Origin: Candidatus Helarchaeota archaeon
GTDB lineage: Archaea > Asgardarchaeota > Lokiarchaeia > Helarchaeales > HEL-GB-A
Direction of reading: 5' to 3'
Assembly: GCA_016840125.1 (NCBI GenBank)
Contig: JAEOSY010000614.1
Span: forward strand, 1 to 17,592
DNA length: 17,592 bases
A program made the translations under genes and the position numbers. Shown piece by piece: positions 1 through 7,183 of this stretch. Within the stretch, counting starts at the first letter, position 1; every line of letters begins with the position of its first letter. Under the pieces are notes generated by a model. The model was not told the DNA's origin. It was given only the letters and a program-made list of their open reading frames with translations, and did not search any database.

Positions 1-262
1 ACCGGTTGTCCGATAGGGCATCGCCGGGCAGCCACGCCGGAAGCGATAACCGCTGAAAGCATCTAAGCGGGAAACGCACCTCGAAAATAGATACCCACTC
101 TGCAGTGAGGCAAAAGCCGTCGGGGCTTGGCGACAGGAACCGACTGCTGCGGACGAGGGCTCTCGTTAGAAGACGAGTTTGATGGATCAGGTGTGTACGC
201 ACCGAGTCTTCGGGCGAGGTGTTTAGCACGCTGAACCCAATCGCCTGAGTGTGCCGGGTCCG
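1..262 (+). rRNA. 23S ribosomal RNA, 3' end (partial)
   Basis: This is the last part of domain VI of the large-subunit rRNA. The stretch at 51-75 (CGCTGAAAGCATCTAAGCGG) is the strongly conserved helix near the 3' end of all 23S rRNAs. Positions 170-225 fit the next archaeal element (AGAAGACGAG, GGTGTGTACGCACCGAG, GGCGAGGTGTTTAGC). The gene runs off the left edge. The mature 3' end cannot be fixed by eye; I place it near 250-262, followed by about 50 nt of trailer and a T-tract. No 5S rRNA follows, so the rRNA genes are probably not in a classical linked operon on this side. The last part of the gene, from 200 on, is duplicated downstream. Confidence 0.95.
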
Positions 263-318
263 AAAGTTCCACTCTGGGTGACACGCGGAAAGACGAAGCC
301 GAAGCGTATTTTTTTTTT
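200..318 (+). repeat. 23S 3'-tail repeat, copy 1 (parent copy in the rRNA gene)
   Basis: This is the segment of the 23S 3' end, trailer and terminator that recurs elsewhere. Positions 200-301 equal 4803-4904 base for base. Positions 272-318 equal 8091-8137 base for base, including the T10. This copy is continuous with the rest of the rRNA gene and is therefore the likely source of the others. Confidence 0.95.
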
Positions 319-330
319 CTTTTTATTTTA
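309..330 (+). terminator. T-tract terminator of the 23S transcript
   Basis: Ten consecutive T (309-318) are followed by further T-rich sequence to 330. Archaeal RNA polymerase terminates at such U-tracts without needing a hairpin. The tract follows the 23S trailer directly, and the same T10, in the same sequence context, recurs at 8128-8137. Confidence 0.7.
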
Positions 331-369
331 AGAAGGAGATCTTACCCCGCTTGAAGTTCAACCATAATA

Positions 370-496
370 TTTTTGAGATAGTAAAGAGTATAGTATAATG
401 GGTTAAGTGGTATCAAAGTGAAAATTTTGATACCCAGCATCTCGAAAAACAATAAGGTACTGGACTCCATCGATTTTGGGTCTTAAATACCTTATT
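370..496 (+). other. Structured intergenic segment between 23S and the endonuclease gene
   Basis: Three stems can be drawn. An outer stem pairs 370-379 (TTTTTGAGAT) with 439-449, with one bulged G at 444. It encloses a perfect 9-bp stem pairing 409-417 (GGTATCAAA) with 426-434. A second hairpin pairs 451-459 (AATAAGGTA) with 488-496, and a weaker inner pairing (about 462-466 with 478-482) is possible in its loop. It could be a small RNA, part of the endonuclease leader, or a recombination site. I tried a tRNA fold and it does not fit. Confidence 0.35.
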
Positions 497-550
497 TTTA
501 CAAGTATTAATGAAAGAATGTACAATTATTGTTAGTAGGAGATATGGAAG

Positions 551-2494
551 TTGGAAATTTCATGGGGTAGAGATGAGGTTGATGAGGGGAGGGAGAAACG
601 GAAAAAAGATCGAGAACTAAAGGATCTAATTGAGCGACTCGAAGCACAACGGAGAATGGAGGAGTTTTATGAGCGAATGAAGGTGCAGAGTCTCGAGCGG
701 AAGAAAGAGAATGAAGAACTCGAGAGACAGAGGCAGGTGGAGAGTGAAGCGGGGAAGAATGAGAATATATTTGAAGGAGAAGTAAACAAGAGAGAGGAAT
801 CAACGTGTTTAATGTCGGAGCAAAAGATAGAAGACGAAAAAGAAGAGGCAGACCAAAAGGATCAGGAAGAGATAGTTAAGGGTGATGAAGAAATTAAGGA
901 ACCTCTTGATGACCAAAATCAAGAGGATAGAGAGAGGGAGCTGCAAGAAGGTGATAAGAGGGAATTAGAACAAGAGGAGGAGGTTGACAATAGAAGCCAG
1001 GAAATCAATGAATTTACAGAGAAACTTGGGATAACAGAAATTTCTCAAGAAGAGTTAAATATCTTGCGAGGGGAGGTCGAAGAGATAATTATAGTGTCTC
1101 GCGATGAAATAGATCAAGAGATTGCAGAGAAGAAGTTAGAGGAAATTGGTGATGAGCATAAGGAAGCTAAGCAAGAAAAAGAACTTGACAGCAAAAAACA
1201 AGAATTTAAAGAAACCGTGGAGAATCTTGGAATAACGGAAATTTCTCAAGAGGAGTTAAATAGATTACGAGTGGGAGAGGTTCTTGATGAAAAATTAGAA
1301 ACGGAAGAGTTATCAATTAGTGAAGATACAGAACGTAATGAAGAGAAAGGTTGGATTTCAGATGAGGAAAATGATGATAATAATGAAGAAAATTTCACTT
1401 TTGAAAAAAATATAGAAGAATCAATTCAATTAGAAAATAGAGAGGGGGATGATGTGAAAGAGAGAGCAGTTTTAAGAGAGGAAAAGATTGATTTTGAATT
1501 AACTAAACCTAGGGAGATTAATAAATCTGAAGCACTACTTGAGAAAGAATTAGAAACAATTGAAGACCTAAAACTTGAAGAAACCCTCTTACCCTTACCT
1601 AAGGTTCTTAAATATATGGAACAGGTGGGAGGTATTAGAATTCGAAGTGAAACGGTTCGGAACTTGTTTAAAGAGCATGTTGAAAACCATGGCCTCTCAC
1701 AAACTGCACGAAATTGGGAAATAAATCGAGTCACATTAAAGGGATATCTTGAAGGGAGAAGTATGCCTCTTGAACTAACCCACAAATTACTTTCATATAC
1801 TGAATTAGCACAACTAACAGACGTGCAATATTGCGCGGGTCGTGGAGGGCCAACAAACTATGTAAACCTTCCTATGGAATTAACAAGAGATTTAGCCTAT
1901 CTTATTGGTGCGCTTCGAGATGGATATATAGGTATTACACAAAATAAAGACTATCTCGTTAGTTATATAGGAAAAGATAAAGAATGGTTGGAAAATATTA
2001 ACCAAAAATTTCAAGATACTTTTGGGATTGCTCTTAAACTTAGACCAGATTCCCGTGGAAACTGTTATTATATAGAACGCTCCTCAAAACCAATTCTTCA
2101 CTTCATTGCACATATTTTCAACCATCCTATTGGTAAGCAGAAAGATTGGGAATTTCCCTCAATATTCACCAAGACACTAGAGGGAAACAAATGGGCACAT
2201 ATTGCAGGCATAGTAGACGCTGAAGGTCATATAAGAAGACCACACGAATCGAGCAGAAGTACTACAATTTCTCAAACCAATGAACCCTTTATTAATCTCC
2301 TTCAAAAAGAGCTTATGAGTTTAGATGTCGAGACTTCAAAATACCCCGATAAAAGACGAGAGAACGCACTCTTTCTTCGGACACTAGCAAATTCAAGGAT
2401 TACTTTTCTTACAAACTACATTAAATATAGTCAACACCCAGAGAAGAAGGACAAAGCAAAAAAACTCTTAAAAGCTCTAATTAAAGAGAGCTAA
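551..2494 (+). CDS. Freestanding LAGLIDADG endonuclease with HTH and long charged coiled coil
   Basis: The protein is 647 aa. Residues 1 to about 340 are extremely rich in Glu, Lys and Arg and low in complexity, as expected for a long coiled coil. They contain the element LGITEISQEELN twice, 67 residues apart. Residues 370-410 look like a helix-turn-helix (GLSQTARNWEINRVTLKGYL). Residues 448-647 hold two LAGLIDADG motifs, LAYLIGALRDG (acid D457) and IAGIVDAEG (acid E558), so both metal-binding acids remain and the enzyme should act as a monomer on a long asymmetric site. Such enzymes normally sit in introns or inteins; this one is freestanding, 230 nt after the 23S terminator. I chose TTG 551 because AGGAGA (537-542) precedes it at normal spacing; the ATG at 544 is in another frame and stops at once. 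DNA cleavage is inferred from family membership. What the coiled coil does is unknown. Confidence 0.85.
   Translation: MEISWGRDEVDEGREKRKKDRELKDLIERLEAQRRMEEFYERMKVQSLERKKENEELERQRQVESEAGKNENIFEGEVNKREESTCLMSEQKIEDEKEEADQKDQEEIVKGDEEIKEPLDDQNQEDRERELQEGDKRELEQEEEVDNRSQEINEFTEKLGITEISQEELNILRGEVEEIIIVSRDEIDQEIAEKKLEEIGDEHKEAKQEKELDSKKQEFKETVENLGITEISQEELNRLRVGEVLDEKLETEELSISEDTERNEEKGWISDEENDDNNEENFTFEKNIEESIQLENREGDDVKERAVLREEKIDFELTKPREINKSEALLEKELETIEDLKLEETLLPLPKVLKYMEQVGGIRIRSETVRNLFKEHVENHGLSQTARNWEINRVTLKGYLEGRSMPLELTHKLLSYTELAQLTDVQYCAGRGGPTNYVNLPMELTRDLAYLIGALRDGYIGITQNKDYLVSYIGKDKEWLENINQKFQDTFGIALKLRPDSRGNCYYIERSSKPILHFIAHIFNHPIGKQKDWEFPSIFTKTLEGNKWAHIAGIVDAEGHIRRPHESSRSTTISQTNEPFINLLQKELMSLDVETSKYPDKRRENALFLRTLANSRITFLTNYIKYSQHPEKKDKAKKLLKALIKES
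1025..1262 (+). repeat. Internal coding repeat in the endonuclease coiled coil
   Basis: The 37-nt units at 1025-1061 and 1226-1262 differ at three positions, all synonymous, and both encode LGITEISQEELN plus one base. Looser similarity extends on both sides. The unit spacing is 201 nt (67 codons), which suggests an internal duplication that lengthened the coiled coil. Confidence 0.8.
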
Positions 2495-2651
2495 AATTTT
2501 ACTTGAAGTTCTTGGACCCTACCAGTCAAAATCTAATGCTAAACCTTATTATGAACTGCATATACACGGCCGTAACCAAATGTATAAATTTTACAGATTG
2601 ATTAAACCAAATCACCCTAAGAAGCAACTAGATTTGAAAAACAAACTCTAA
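2481..2651 (+). pseudogene. C-terminal remnant of a second LAGLIDADG endonuclease
   Basis: After the endonuclease stop, another frame stays open from 2481 to the TAA at 2649-2651. It reads KILLEVLGPYQSKS, then YYELHIHGRNQMYKFYRLI, then KPNHPKKQLDLKNKL. This is the pattern of the last beta strands and helix of a LAGLIDADG domain (a YEL-I-G strand, a KF helix, then HPKK). It matches in kind, though not in sequence, the end of the gene just upstream (HPEKKDKAKKLL). There is no start codon, no SD and no LAGLIDADG motif. I read it as the tail of a decayed second copy; a shifted former C-terminus of the upstream gene is less likely, because that gene already ends normally. Confidence 0.6.
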
Positions 2652-2731
2652 AATTTCAGATCAGTTCTATGAATTTATTGGACTAATTCTACTAAAAGAA
2701 GAAATTAGAAATATAAGTTCTCCAGATTTCA

Positions 2732-3142
2732 CTAAATAATTCCCTTATCTCTTAAATAATAACCATTACCAGTTGTAAGATATGTTATATTTACTATTTT
2801 TTGTAATTCTTCGAAAATATCTTCCTCTTGTTCAATTTTATGACCAATTTCTTCTAGATTTGCAATAATTACATCGAAAATTTCAGTGGTTAAAGGAATA
2901 AGAGTATCTCCGGATTTAATAATATCATACCTTTGTCTCAATTGTTGATAGGTAGTATTCATCATAAATTCCGCAAATTGCAAATGGGGATTATAATCAA
3001 GATTTAGGATTCTACGGAAAATTCCATAAATGCCGCTATAATAAAATATTTTCTTCTCAATCTCTCTATTATTAAGCATACGTTTTCTAACAAAGTCAAT
3101 TTCTTTTACTATCTCATCCTTGAAAGGATAATTTATTTTCAT
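2732..3142 (-). CDS. Hypothetical protein, second gene of a minus-strand pair
   Basis: The protein is 136 aa, with no family that I recognise. It is soluble and mostly helical, and it is charged (EIVKEIDFVRKRM near the start, then EEIGHKIEQEEDIFEEL around 95-110). No signal peptide, membrane segment or zinc motif is visible. It has a perfect AGGAGG (3155-3150) seven nt before its ATG. That SD overlaps the stop codon of the upstream winged-helix gene, with only 11 nt between the two genes. The two are therefore very likely co-transcribed and translationally coupled, and the products may work together. Confidence 0.75.
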   Translation of the reverse strand: MKINYPFKDEIVKEIDFVRKRMLNNREIEKKIFYYSGIYGIFRRILNLDYNPHLQFAEFMMNTTYQQLRQRYDIIKSGDTLIPLTTEIFDVIIANLEEIGHKIEQEEDIFEELQKIVNITYLTTGNGYYLRDKGII

Positions 3143-3153
3143 TTTTTTTCCTC

Positions 3154-3900
3154 CTAAGTATATATTGGTTCTGGTTTCTTATCTTTATTTATTGGAAGCA
3201 GTGAGCTTCTAGCATCATCAGTTTTTGGTTCATTAATTTTTGGAGATGGTTTAACACCTGTAGGAGATGGGAGGGTGTTTTGAATGATGTTTTCTAAACG
3301 CTCAATCTTCGAAGATAAATTATCAATCACCTGACATTTTTTACTTAATTCCTCAACTTTTTCTTCTAGTTTTTCAGTTGTAGAAACTGGTTCTGGTGGT
3401 AAATTTGATTGGAGTTGTAAAAAATCCTGATAAATACTATCTCGATTTTTTTTATAGAACCTAAAGGCAGTTCTTTTTCCAGAATCGGTCAAAAAGAATT
3501 TATTGTTTGTTTCTTGAATAAATTCATTATCGATTAAATTTTTTATTAAAGATTTATCTTGATTTACAATGTTAATTGCGGTCTCTTCATGAAATGCTTT
3601 ACTATAAAAGAGAGACAAGAGTAATTTTGTTTGAATATTTAAAGATTGATCCTTAACTTTTTTCATTAGTCTAAATTTATTACTTTCAATCTCTATTATT
3701 GGAGCTAAATTCTGAATGTGCTTTATTAAAAAAATGTATTTTTTTACAGTTTCCCAATGTAAATTACTTCTGTTACTGACTTCATTGAAATTATAATCGG
3801 TATTTTCGTTTAAACTTTCTAGTGTTTGGATTAATATTGAAACAATAGAAAGTGGATCTCTTCTCATCTCTCTCGACATCCGACGTTCGCTTATAAACAT
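3154..3900 (-). CDS. Winged-helix DNA-binding protein with coiled coil and Pro-rich tail
   Basis: The protein is 248 aa. Residues 15-80 (IVSILIQTLESLNENTDYNF, then EVSNRSNLHWETVKKYIFLI) look like a winged helix in which SNLHWETVKKYI is the recognition helix. Residues 95-155 (LIKNLIDNEFIQE, FFLTDSGKRTAF) resemble a second winged-helix-like unit with the usual LT-xG wing turn. Residues 170-210 form a coiled coil (EKLEEKVEELSKK, LSSKIERLENII), and the last 40 residues are rich in Pro, Lys and Asp and probably disordered. It is probably a dimeric transcription regulator. It is divergent from the 4118 gene across a spacer with several palindromes, which fits autoregulation. The start may instead be the Met at residue 8. 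Confidence 0.75.
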   Translation of the reverse strand: MFISERRMSREMRRDPLSIVSILIQTLESLNENTDYNFNEVSNRSNLHWETVKKYIFLIKHIQNLAPIIEIESNKFRLMKKVKDQSLNIQTKLLLSLFYSKAFHEETAINIVNQDKSLIKNLIDNEFIQETNNKFFLTDSGKRTAFRFYKKNRDSIYQDFLQLQSNLPPEPVSTTEKLEEKVEELSKKCQVIDNLSSKIERLENIIQNTLPSPTGVKPSPKINEPKTDDARSSLLPINKDKKPEPIYT

Positions 3901-3911
3901 CTTAGATAAGA

Positions 3912-3954
3912 TCCAGAACTAATTTTGATTTTTTTTCAAAATTGAGTATCTGGA
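3912..3954. promoter_or_regulatory. Two-part palindrome in the leader of the winged-helix gene
   Basis: An inner perfect inverted repeat, AATTTTGA (3921-3928) and TCAAAATT (3936-3943), is nested inside TCCAGA (3912-3917) and TCTGGA (3949-3954). It starts 12 nt upstream of the minus-strand gene's start codon. It could be an operator of the encoded winged-helix protein or an RNA hairpin in the leader. TATCTGGA recurs directly at 3983-3990, which favours a protein-binding site. Confidence 0.5.
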
Positions 3955-4011
3955 ACCAAATATATTCACCTAAAATTCTTTTTATCTGGATAATATATAA
4001 TCTTTACGGTA

Positions 4012-4029
4012 TAATGGAAGTTTCCATTA
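4012..4029. promoter_or_regulatory. Palindromic operator candidate in the divergent spacer
   Basis: TAATGGAA-GT-TTCCATTA is a perfect 8-bp inverted repeat with a 2-bp centre. It lies between the divergent genes starting at 3900 (-) and 4118 (+), next to AT-rich TATA candidates at 3991-4001 and 4058-4067. Its size and symmetry suit a dimeric winged-helix regulator. Confidence 0.45.
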
Positions 4030-4117
4030 CAATGAAAACTTTTTATAGGATCGTGTTTCTTATAAAAATAAAAAAAAGGGATGACACTGGGCTTGGAAAG
4101 GCAAAAATTAAAGGCAA

Positions 4118-4783
4118 ATGAATCGTATGGAGCTTCTGTTGATGTCCACCGATTTCCGAGAAGAATTAAGTTTTCTCTATGAAAATCCGAGAGCTTTAAT
4201 TAGGTTGTGTGATCTGGGAGGGTATTTGTTCGAAAGAACCCCATCAAAAAATATTTTAGATTGGGGTGTTGAATGCAGAAGGCTTCAAGATTGGAATTTA
4301 ACAAACCAAGTTGATAATATCCATTTACATTCAAGACCTTGTTCTCTAACAAGTTTAGGGAAAAAAATTCTTGAATATCTTGATGGCTTGGGGGTTCTGA
4401 AAGATATCTATGAAAATTGTAATTTAATTAACAAAGATCTATTTGAAAGAGATATCAATTCCATAATTACCAAATATAATAAAAAACCTCAACAACTACC
4501 AAATTTATGGTTTTTAGGAGATTTTTCTAATATTGGGTCAACAATTGAAAGAAAAACATCAAAGGGACCGATAACGATTAAACTAATGGAAATTAAAGAA
4601 GATATTCAAGAGTTTTTCTTAATTAAAATTGAAATATCTTGCCCAAAATGCAAAAATAAATATATTTTTGAATACAAGGCAAATGAATATATCTATGATC
4701 ATAGAAAAGAATCAATATGTCCCGTTTGTTTTCTAAGAAAAAGTTTTTCAATCAATTGTGACTATTTTCACTTTTTTAAGTAA
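4118..4783 (+). CDS. Hypothetical HTH and zinc-ribbon protein
   Basis: The protein is 221 aa. Residues 20-95 resemble a degenerate winged helix (ALIRLCDLGGYLFERTPSKN, then LTSLGKKILEYL as a wing-like end). Residues 170-215 form a zinc ribbon with CPKC and CPVC knuckles 30 residues apart. Residues 130-170 have a beta-rich character. I do not recognise the family; binding of nucleic acid is the best guess. There is no strong SD; the start could be ATG 4118 or ATG 4127. The gene is divergent from the winged-helix pair, and a complete 102-nt copy of the 23S tail begins 20 nt after its stop, so it is the last gene of the first unit of the array. Confidence 0.7.
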   Translation: MNRMELLLMSTDFREELSFLYENPRALIRLCDLGGYLFERTPSKNILDWGVECRRLQDWNLTNQVDNIHLHSRPCSLTSLGKKILEYLDGLGVLKDIYENCNLINKDLFERDINSIITKYNKKPQQLPNLWFLGDFSNIGSTIERKTSKGPITIKLMEIKEDIQEFFLIKIEISCPKCKNKYIFEYKANEYIYDHRKESICPVCFLRKSFSINCDYFHFFK

Positions 4784-4802
4784 ATATTCTCAACTTTAAA
4801 TC

Positions 4803-4904
4803 CACCGAGTCTTCGGGCGAGGTGTTTAGCACGCTGAACCCAATCGCCTGAGTGTGCCGGGTCCGAAAGTTCCACTCTGGGTGACACGCGGAAAGACGAA
4901 GCCG
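4803..4904 (+). repeat. 23S 3'-tail repeat, copy 2 (102 nt, identical)
   Basis: This is identical to 200-301 over 102 nt, covering the last 60 or so nt of mature 23S plus the trailer. Upstream of 4803 and downstream of 4904 the similarity stops abruptly. After the repeat the sequence changes to CCGCATCTCTTTTCC and a T-rich tract instead of AAGCGTA-T10. There is no other 23S sequence here, so this is a transplanted tail and not a second rRNA gene. Confidence 0.97.
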
Positions 4905-5039
4905 CCGCATCTCTTTTCCTTTTATTTGTGATAAATTAATCAGAATAATGTTTCGTCAAGTTCTAATTCAAGCTAGTTAGCCAGTTAAATAGCTTTTTAT
5001 CGATGAAAAGGATTTTATGTAAATAGAGGGAGTAGAAAA

Positions 5040-7019
5040 ATGTTGCGAGTAAAGGATAAAATAGCTAAAAAAATCATATTGCTGGCTTTGCTCGTGCTGT
5101 TTTTTTCAGGGTTCGTTGCTAAAGTTGGATCTTCTAGAATTAATTCAGAGTATCAGATACAATATGAACAATTGAGGAAGAATACGGTCCATTCCCCTAT
5201 AATAATAGCGGGCAATGAGGAGCTTATAGCGTTCCCGGATAAAATTGGAAATGGGACAATGGAGGATCCTTATAGAATAAAGGATCTGAAAATCAATGGT
5301 GCAGGTCAGACATGCATTGAATTTAAAGACACGACCCTTTATGTGACCTTTCTGAACTGCACTTTGATGAATTCTGGAACAGGATGGAGCAGAATCGGCA
5401 TAAAGCTGGATAACTGCACTCACGTGACGATAATTAATTGTACTATTCAAGATACTTCATCTGCTATTTATGTAGGTTACTCAAAAAACGTTACAATTAT
5501 GGGAAATATAATTATAAACAACACAGGAAATGGTATTTGCCTTTCAAGATCTCATAATTGCACAATTTTAGCGAATAGTATTATTGAGAACGGATGGGAT
5601 GGGATTCATTCGTATTGGTCTGAGGGGACCATGGTATTGGAAAACCAAATAATAAGAAATAACGGAGAAGGGATTTTTAATTGGTATTCCAATGACACAA
5701 AAATTGTGAAGAATAATATCACGGCCAATGGGGGAAAAGGCATCAGTTTAAACGGTCCTCGCAATGCAATAGTCTCTGGCAATAATCTTACAGAAAATCA
5801 AGAGGAAAGCATTTCTTTATGGAAATCGCAGGGAAATAGTATCTTGGGAAACTTAATGAATCATCTTGGACTTAGAATCTGGGGTCTTAAAATCGCCGAC
5901 TTTGCCTCTAACACGATTTATCCAAATAATACGATCCTTGGGAAGCCAATATATTATTATGTTAATCAAACTAGTTTGAATGCTAGTAATTATTCAAATG
6001 CAGCCCAAATTTTCCTAGTTAATTGTAATACCTCGATCATTTCAAATCTAGGCTTTTCAAACGTTTCAATAAGTATTGCTTTATGTTACAGTAATAATAA
6101 TTCCATTTTTATGAACCATATCAGCAAGACTGGTAATTATGGAATTTATTTATGCTATTCAAAAAATAACACGATTTCTGGGAATAATATCTCTGATAAT
6201 GATGGAAATGCTATTTATCTACACGATTCCAGGAACAATACGATCTGGGGAAACAATTTATTGGATAATGATTACGCAGGCTTAGTGATCTATAGTTCTA
6301 ATTATAACACACTTTCGGGAAATAATATTAGCGGTAATAGGAATTATGGGATAGCCCTTTCGTCATCTAAATACAACACTGTATTCAACAATGAAATCAT
6401 GAATAACACCGAAAAAGGTCTAAGCTTTTCTCATTCCAATAATAACACAGCTTTGGGAAATCTTCTCTCAAAGAATATGGATGGTGGGATTTTCCTATCA
6501 CTTTCTAATAATAACACACTCTCGGAGAATAATATCACCAATAACCTACATGAGGGATTACATCTATCGTTTTCTGATGGAAATACTTTATCAAAGAATA
6601 ATATCTCGGGGAATACGAAAGATGGAATTTATTTATATTATTCAGATGATAATACAATCTTTGGGAATAACATCACGGAAAATAGTGAAGATGGAATTGA
6701 TTCGCTTTATTCTAATGGAAATATGATCCAAGGGAACTATATAAGAGGAAATAATGAAGATGGTATTCACCTAGGGTCATCGGATAATAATATAATCACT
6801 ACCAACACGATAATAAATAACTTAGGGGATTGTATTTTTATCTCATTCTTTTGCTGGAATAATGAGATTTATGATAATATTCTTGAGGAGGGGTGTATCG
6901 TCTATGAATATAATATTTTCATCAGTAATTTGATAATAATTCTTGTAGTGGTCGGTATCTCTAATATAGCCGCAATTGTTCTTGTATTGAAATTCTTAAA
7001 GAAGGGTAAAAAATATTAA
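5040..7019 (+). CDS. Secreted, membrane-anchored NosD-like parallel beta-helix protein
   Basis: The protein is 659 aa. Residues 1-32 are a signal peptide (KK, then IILLALLVLFFSGFV). From about residue 100 to 620 it consists of about 22-residue repeats with the pattern NNTI-GNNI--N---GI-L--S, typical of right-handed parallel beta helices (NosD/PbH1 family). Residues about 285-345 interrupt the repeats with a segment containing GKPIYYYVNQ, known from archaeal NosD-like proteins. Residues 627-653 are a membrane segment (LIIILVVVGISNIAAIVLVL) followed by Lys, so the protein is anchored with the helix outside. Dozens of N-x-S/T sequons predict heavy N-glycosylation. It is likely a cell-surface, sugar-binding or adhesive protein; copper delivery as in bacterial NosD is unlikely without nos genes. 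SD GAGGGA (5026-5031) supports the start. A degenerate 23S-tail copy begins 14 nt after the stop. Confidence 0.9.
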   Translation: MLRVKDKIAKKIILLALLVLFFSGFVAKVGSSRINSEYQIQYEQLRKNTVHSPIIIAGNEELIAFPDKIGNGTMEDPYRIKDLKINGAGQTCIEFKDTTLYVTFLNCTLMNSGTGWSRIGIKLDNCTHVTIINCTIQDTSSAIYVGYSKNVTIMGNIIINNTGNGICLSRSHNCTILANSIIENGWDGIHSYWSEGTMVLENQIIRNNGEGIFNWYSNDTKIVKNNITANGGKGISLNGPRNAIVSGNNLTENQEESISLWKSQGNSILGNLMNHLGLRIWGLKIADFASNTIYPNNTILGKPIYYYVNQTSLNASNYSNAAQIFLVNCNTSIISNLGFSNVSISIALCYSNNNSIFMNHISKTGNYGIYLCYSKNNTISGNNISDNDGNAIYLHDSRNNTIWGNNLLDNDYAGLVIYSSNYNTLSGNNISGNRNYGIALSSSKYNTVFNNEIMNNTEKGLSFSHSNNNTALGNLLSKNMDGGIFLSLSNNNTLSENNITNNLHEGLHLSFSDGNTLSKNNISGNTKDGIYLYYSDDNTIFGNNITENSEDGIDSLYSNGNMIQGNYIRGNNEDGIHLGSSDNNIITTNTIINNLGDCIFISFFCWNNEIYDNILEEGCIVYEYNIFISNLIIILVVVGISNIAAIVLVLKFLKKGKKY

Positions 7020-7032
7020 ATTACTTCAGATT

Positions 7033-7055
7033 GACGAGTCCGCCGCATTTTTTTT
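7033..7055 (+). repeat. Degenerate 23S-tail remnant with T8 tract, copy 3
   Basis: Positions 7033-7048 match 4895-4910, the end of copy 2 plus its CCGCAT extension, at 14 of 16 bases, and are followed by eight T. It begins 14 nt after the stop of the beta-helix gene. Alone it is short enough to be chance; its position after a gene and its T-tract make a decayed or truncated tail plausible. It probably acts as the terminator of that gene. Confidence 0.5.
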
Positions 7056-7183
7056 AATTGAGAGTATTGAGAAAAAAGGGGGGTAAATTGGAATCCAAGT
7101 TCCTTTTTGTAGAACAATTGCACCAAAAATTACATAACTTTAAATTCAGGTAGCTGTAGGGTGTACTAGATCAAGAAGAGGAA

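Noticed and set aside
63..284. Minus-strand reading frame over the rRNA
   Set aside because: It lies entirely inside the 23S rRNA and its trailer, on the opposite strand; an artefact of GC-rich rRNA sequence.
380..500. Possible tRNA-like fold after the 23S gene
   Set aside because: The stem at 409-434 has an 8-nt loop and no D-arm, T-arm or acceptor stem can be drawn around it.
507..803. Minus-strand frame with a hydrophobic start and Ser/Pro-rich sequence
   Set aside because: It is the antisense of the Glu/Lys-rich coiled-coil coding region and has no start signals.
4803..4904. Second 23S rRNA gene or 5S rRNA
   Set aside because: Only the last 102 nt of the 23S tail are present, and the flanks are unrelated sequence; it does not fold like 5S.
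6481..6726. 81-codon plus-strand frame inside the beta-helix gene
   Set aside because: It is an out-of-frame reading of the repeats in a well-supported gene.
5500..6830. CRISPR-like or tandem DNA repeat
   Set aside because: The periodicity is about 66 nt, matching the 22-residue beta-helix repeat; the units vary and are coding.
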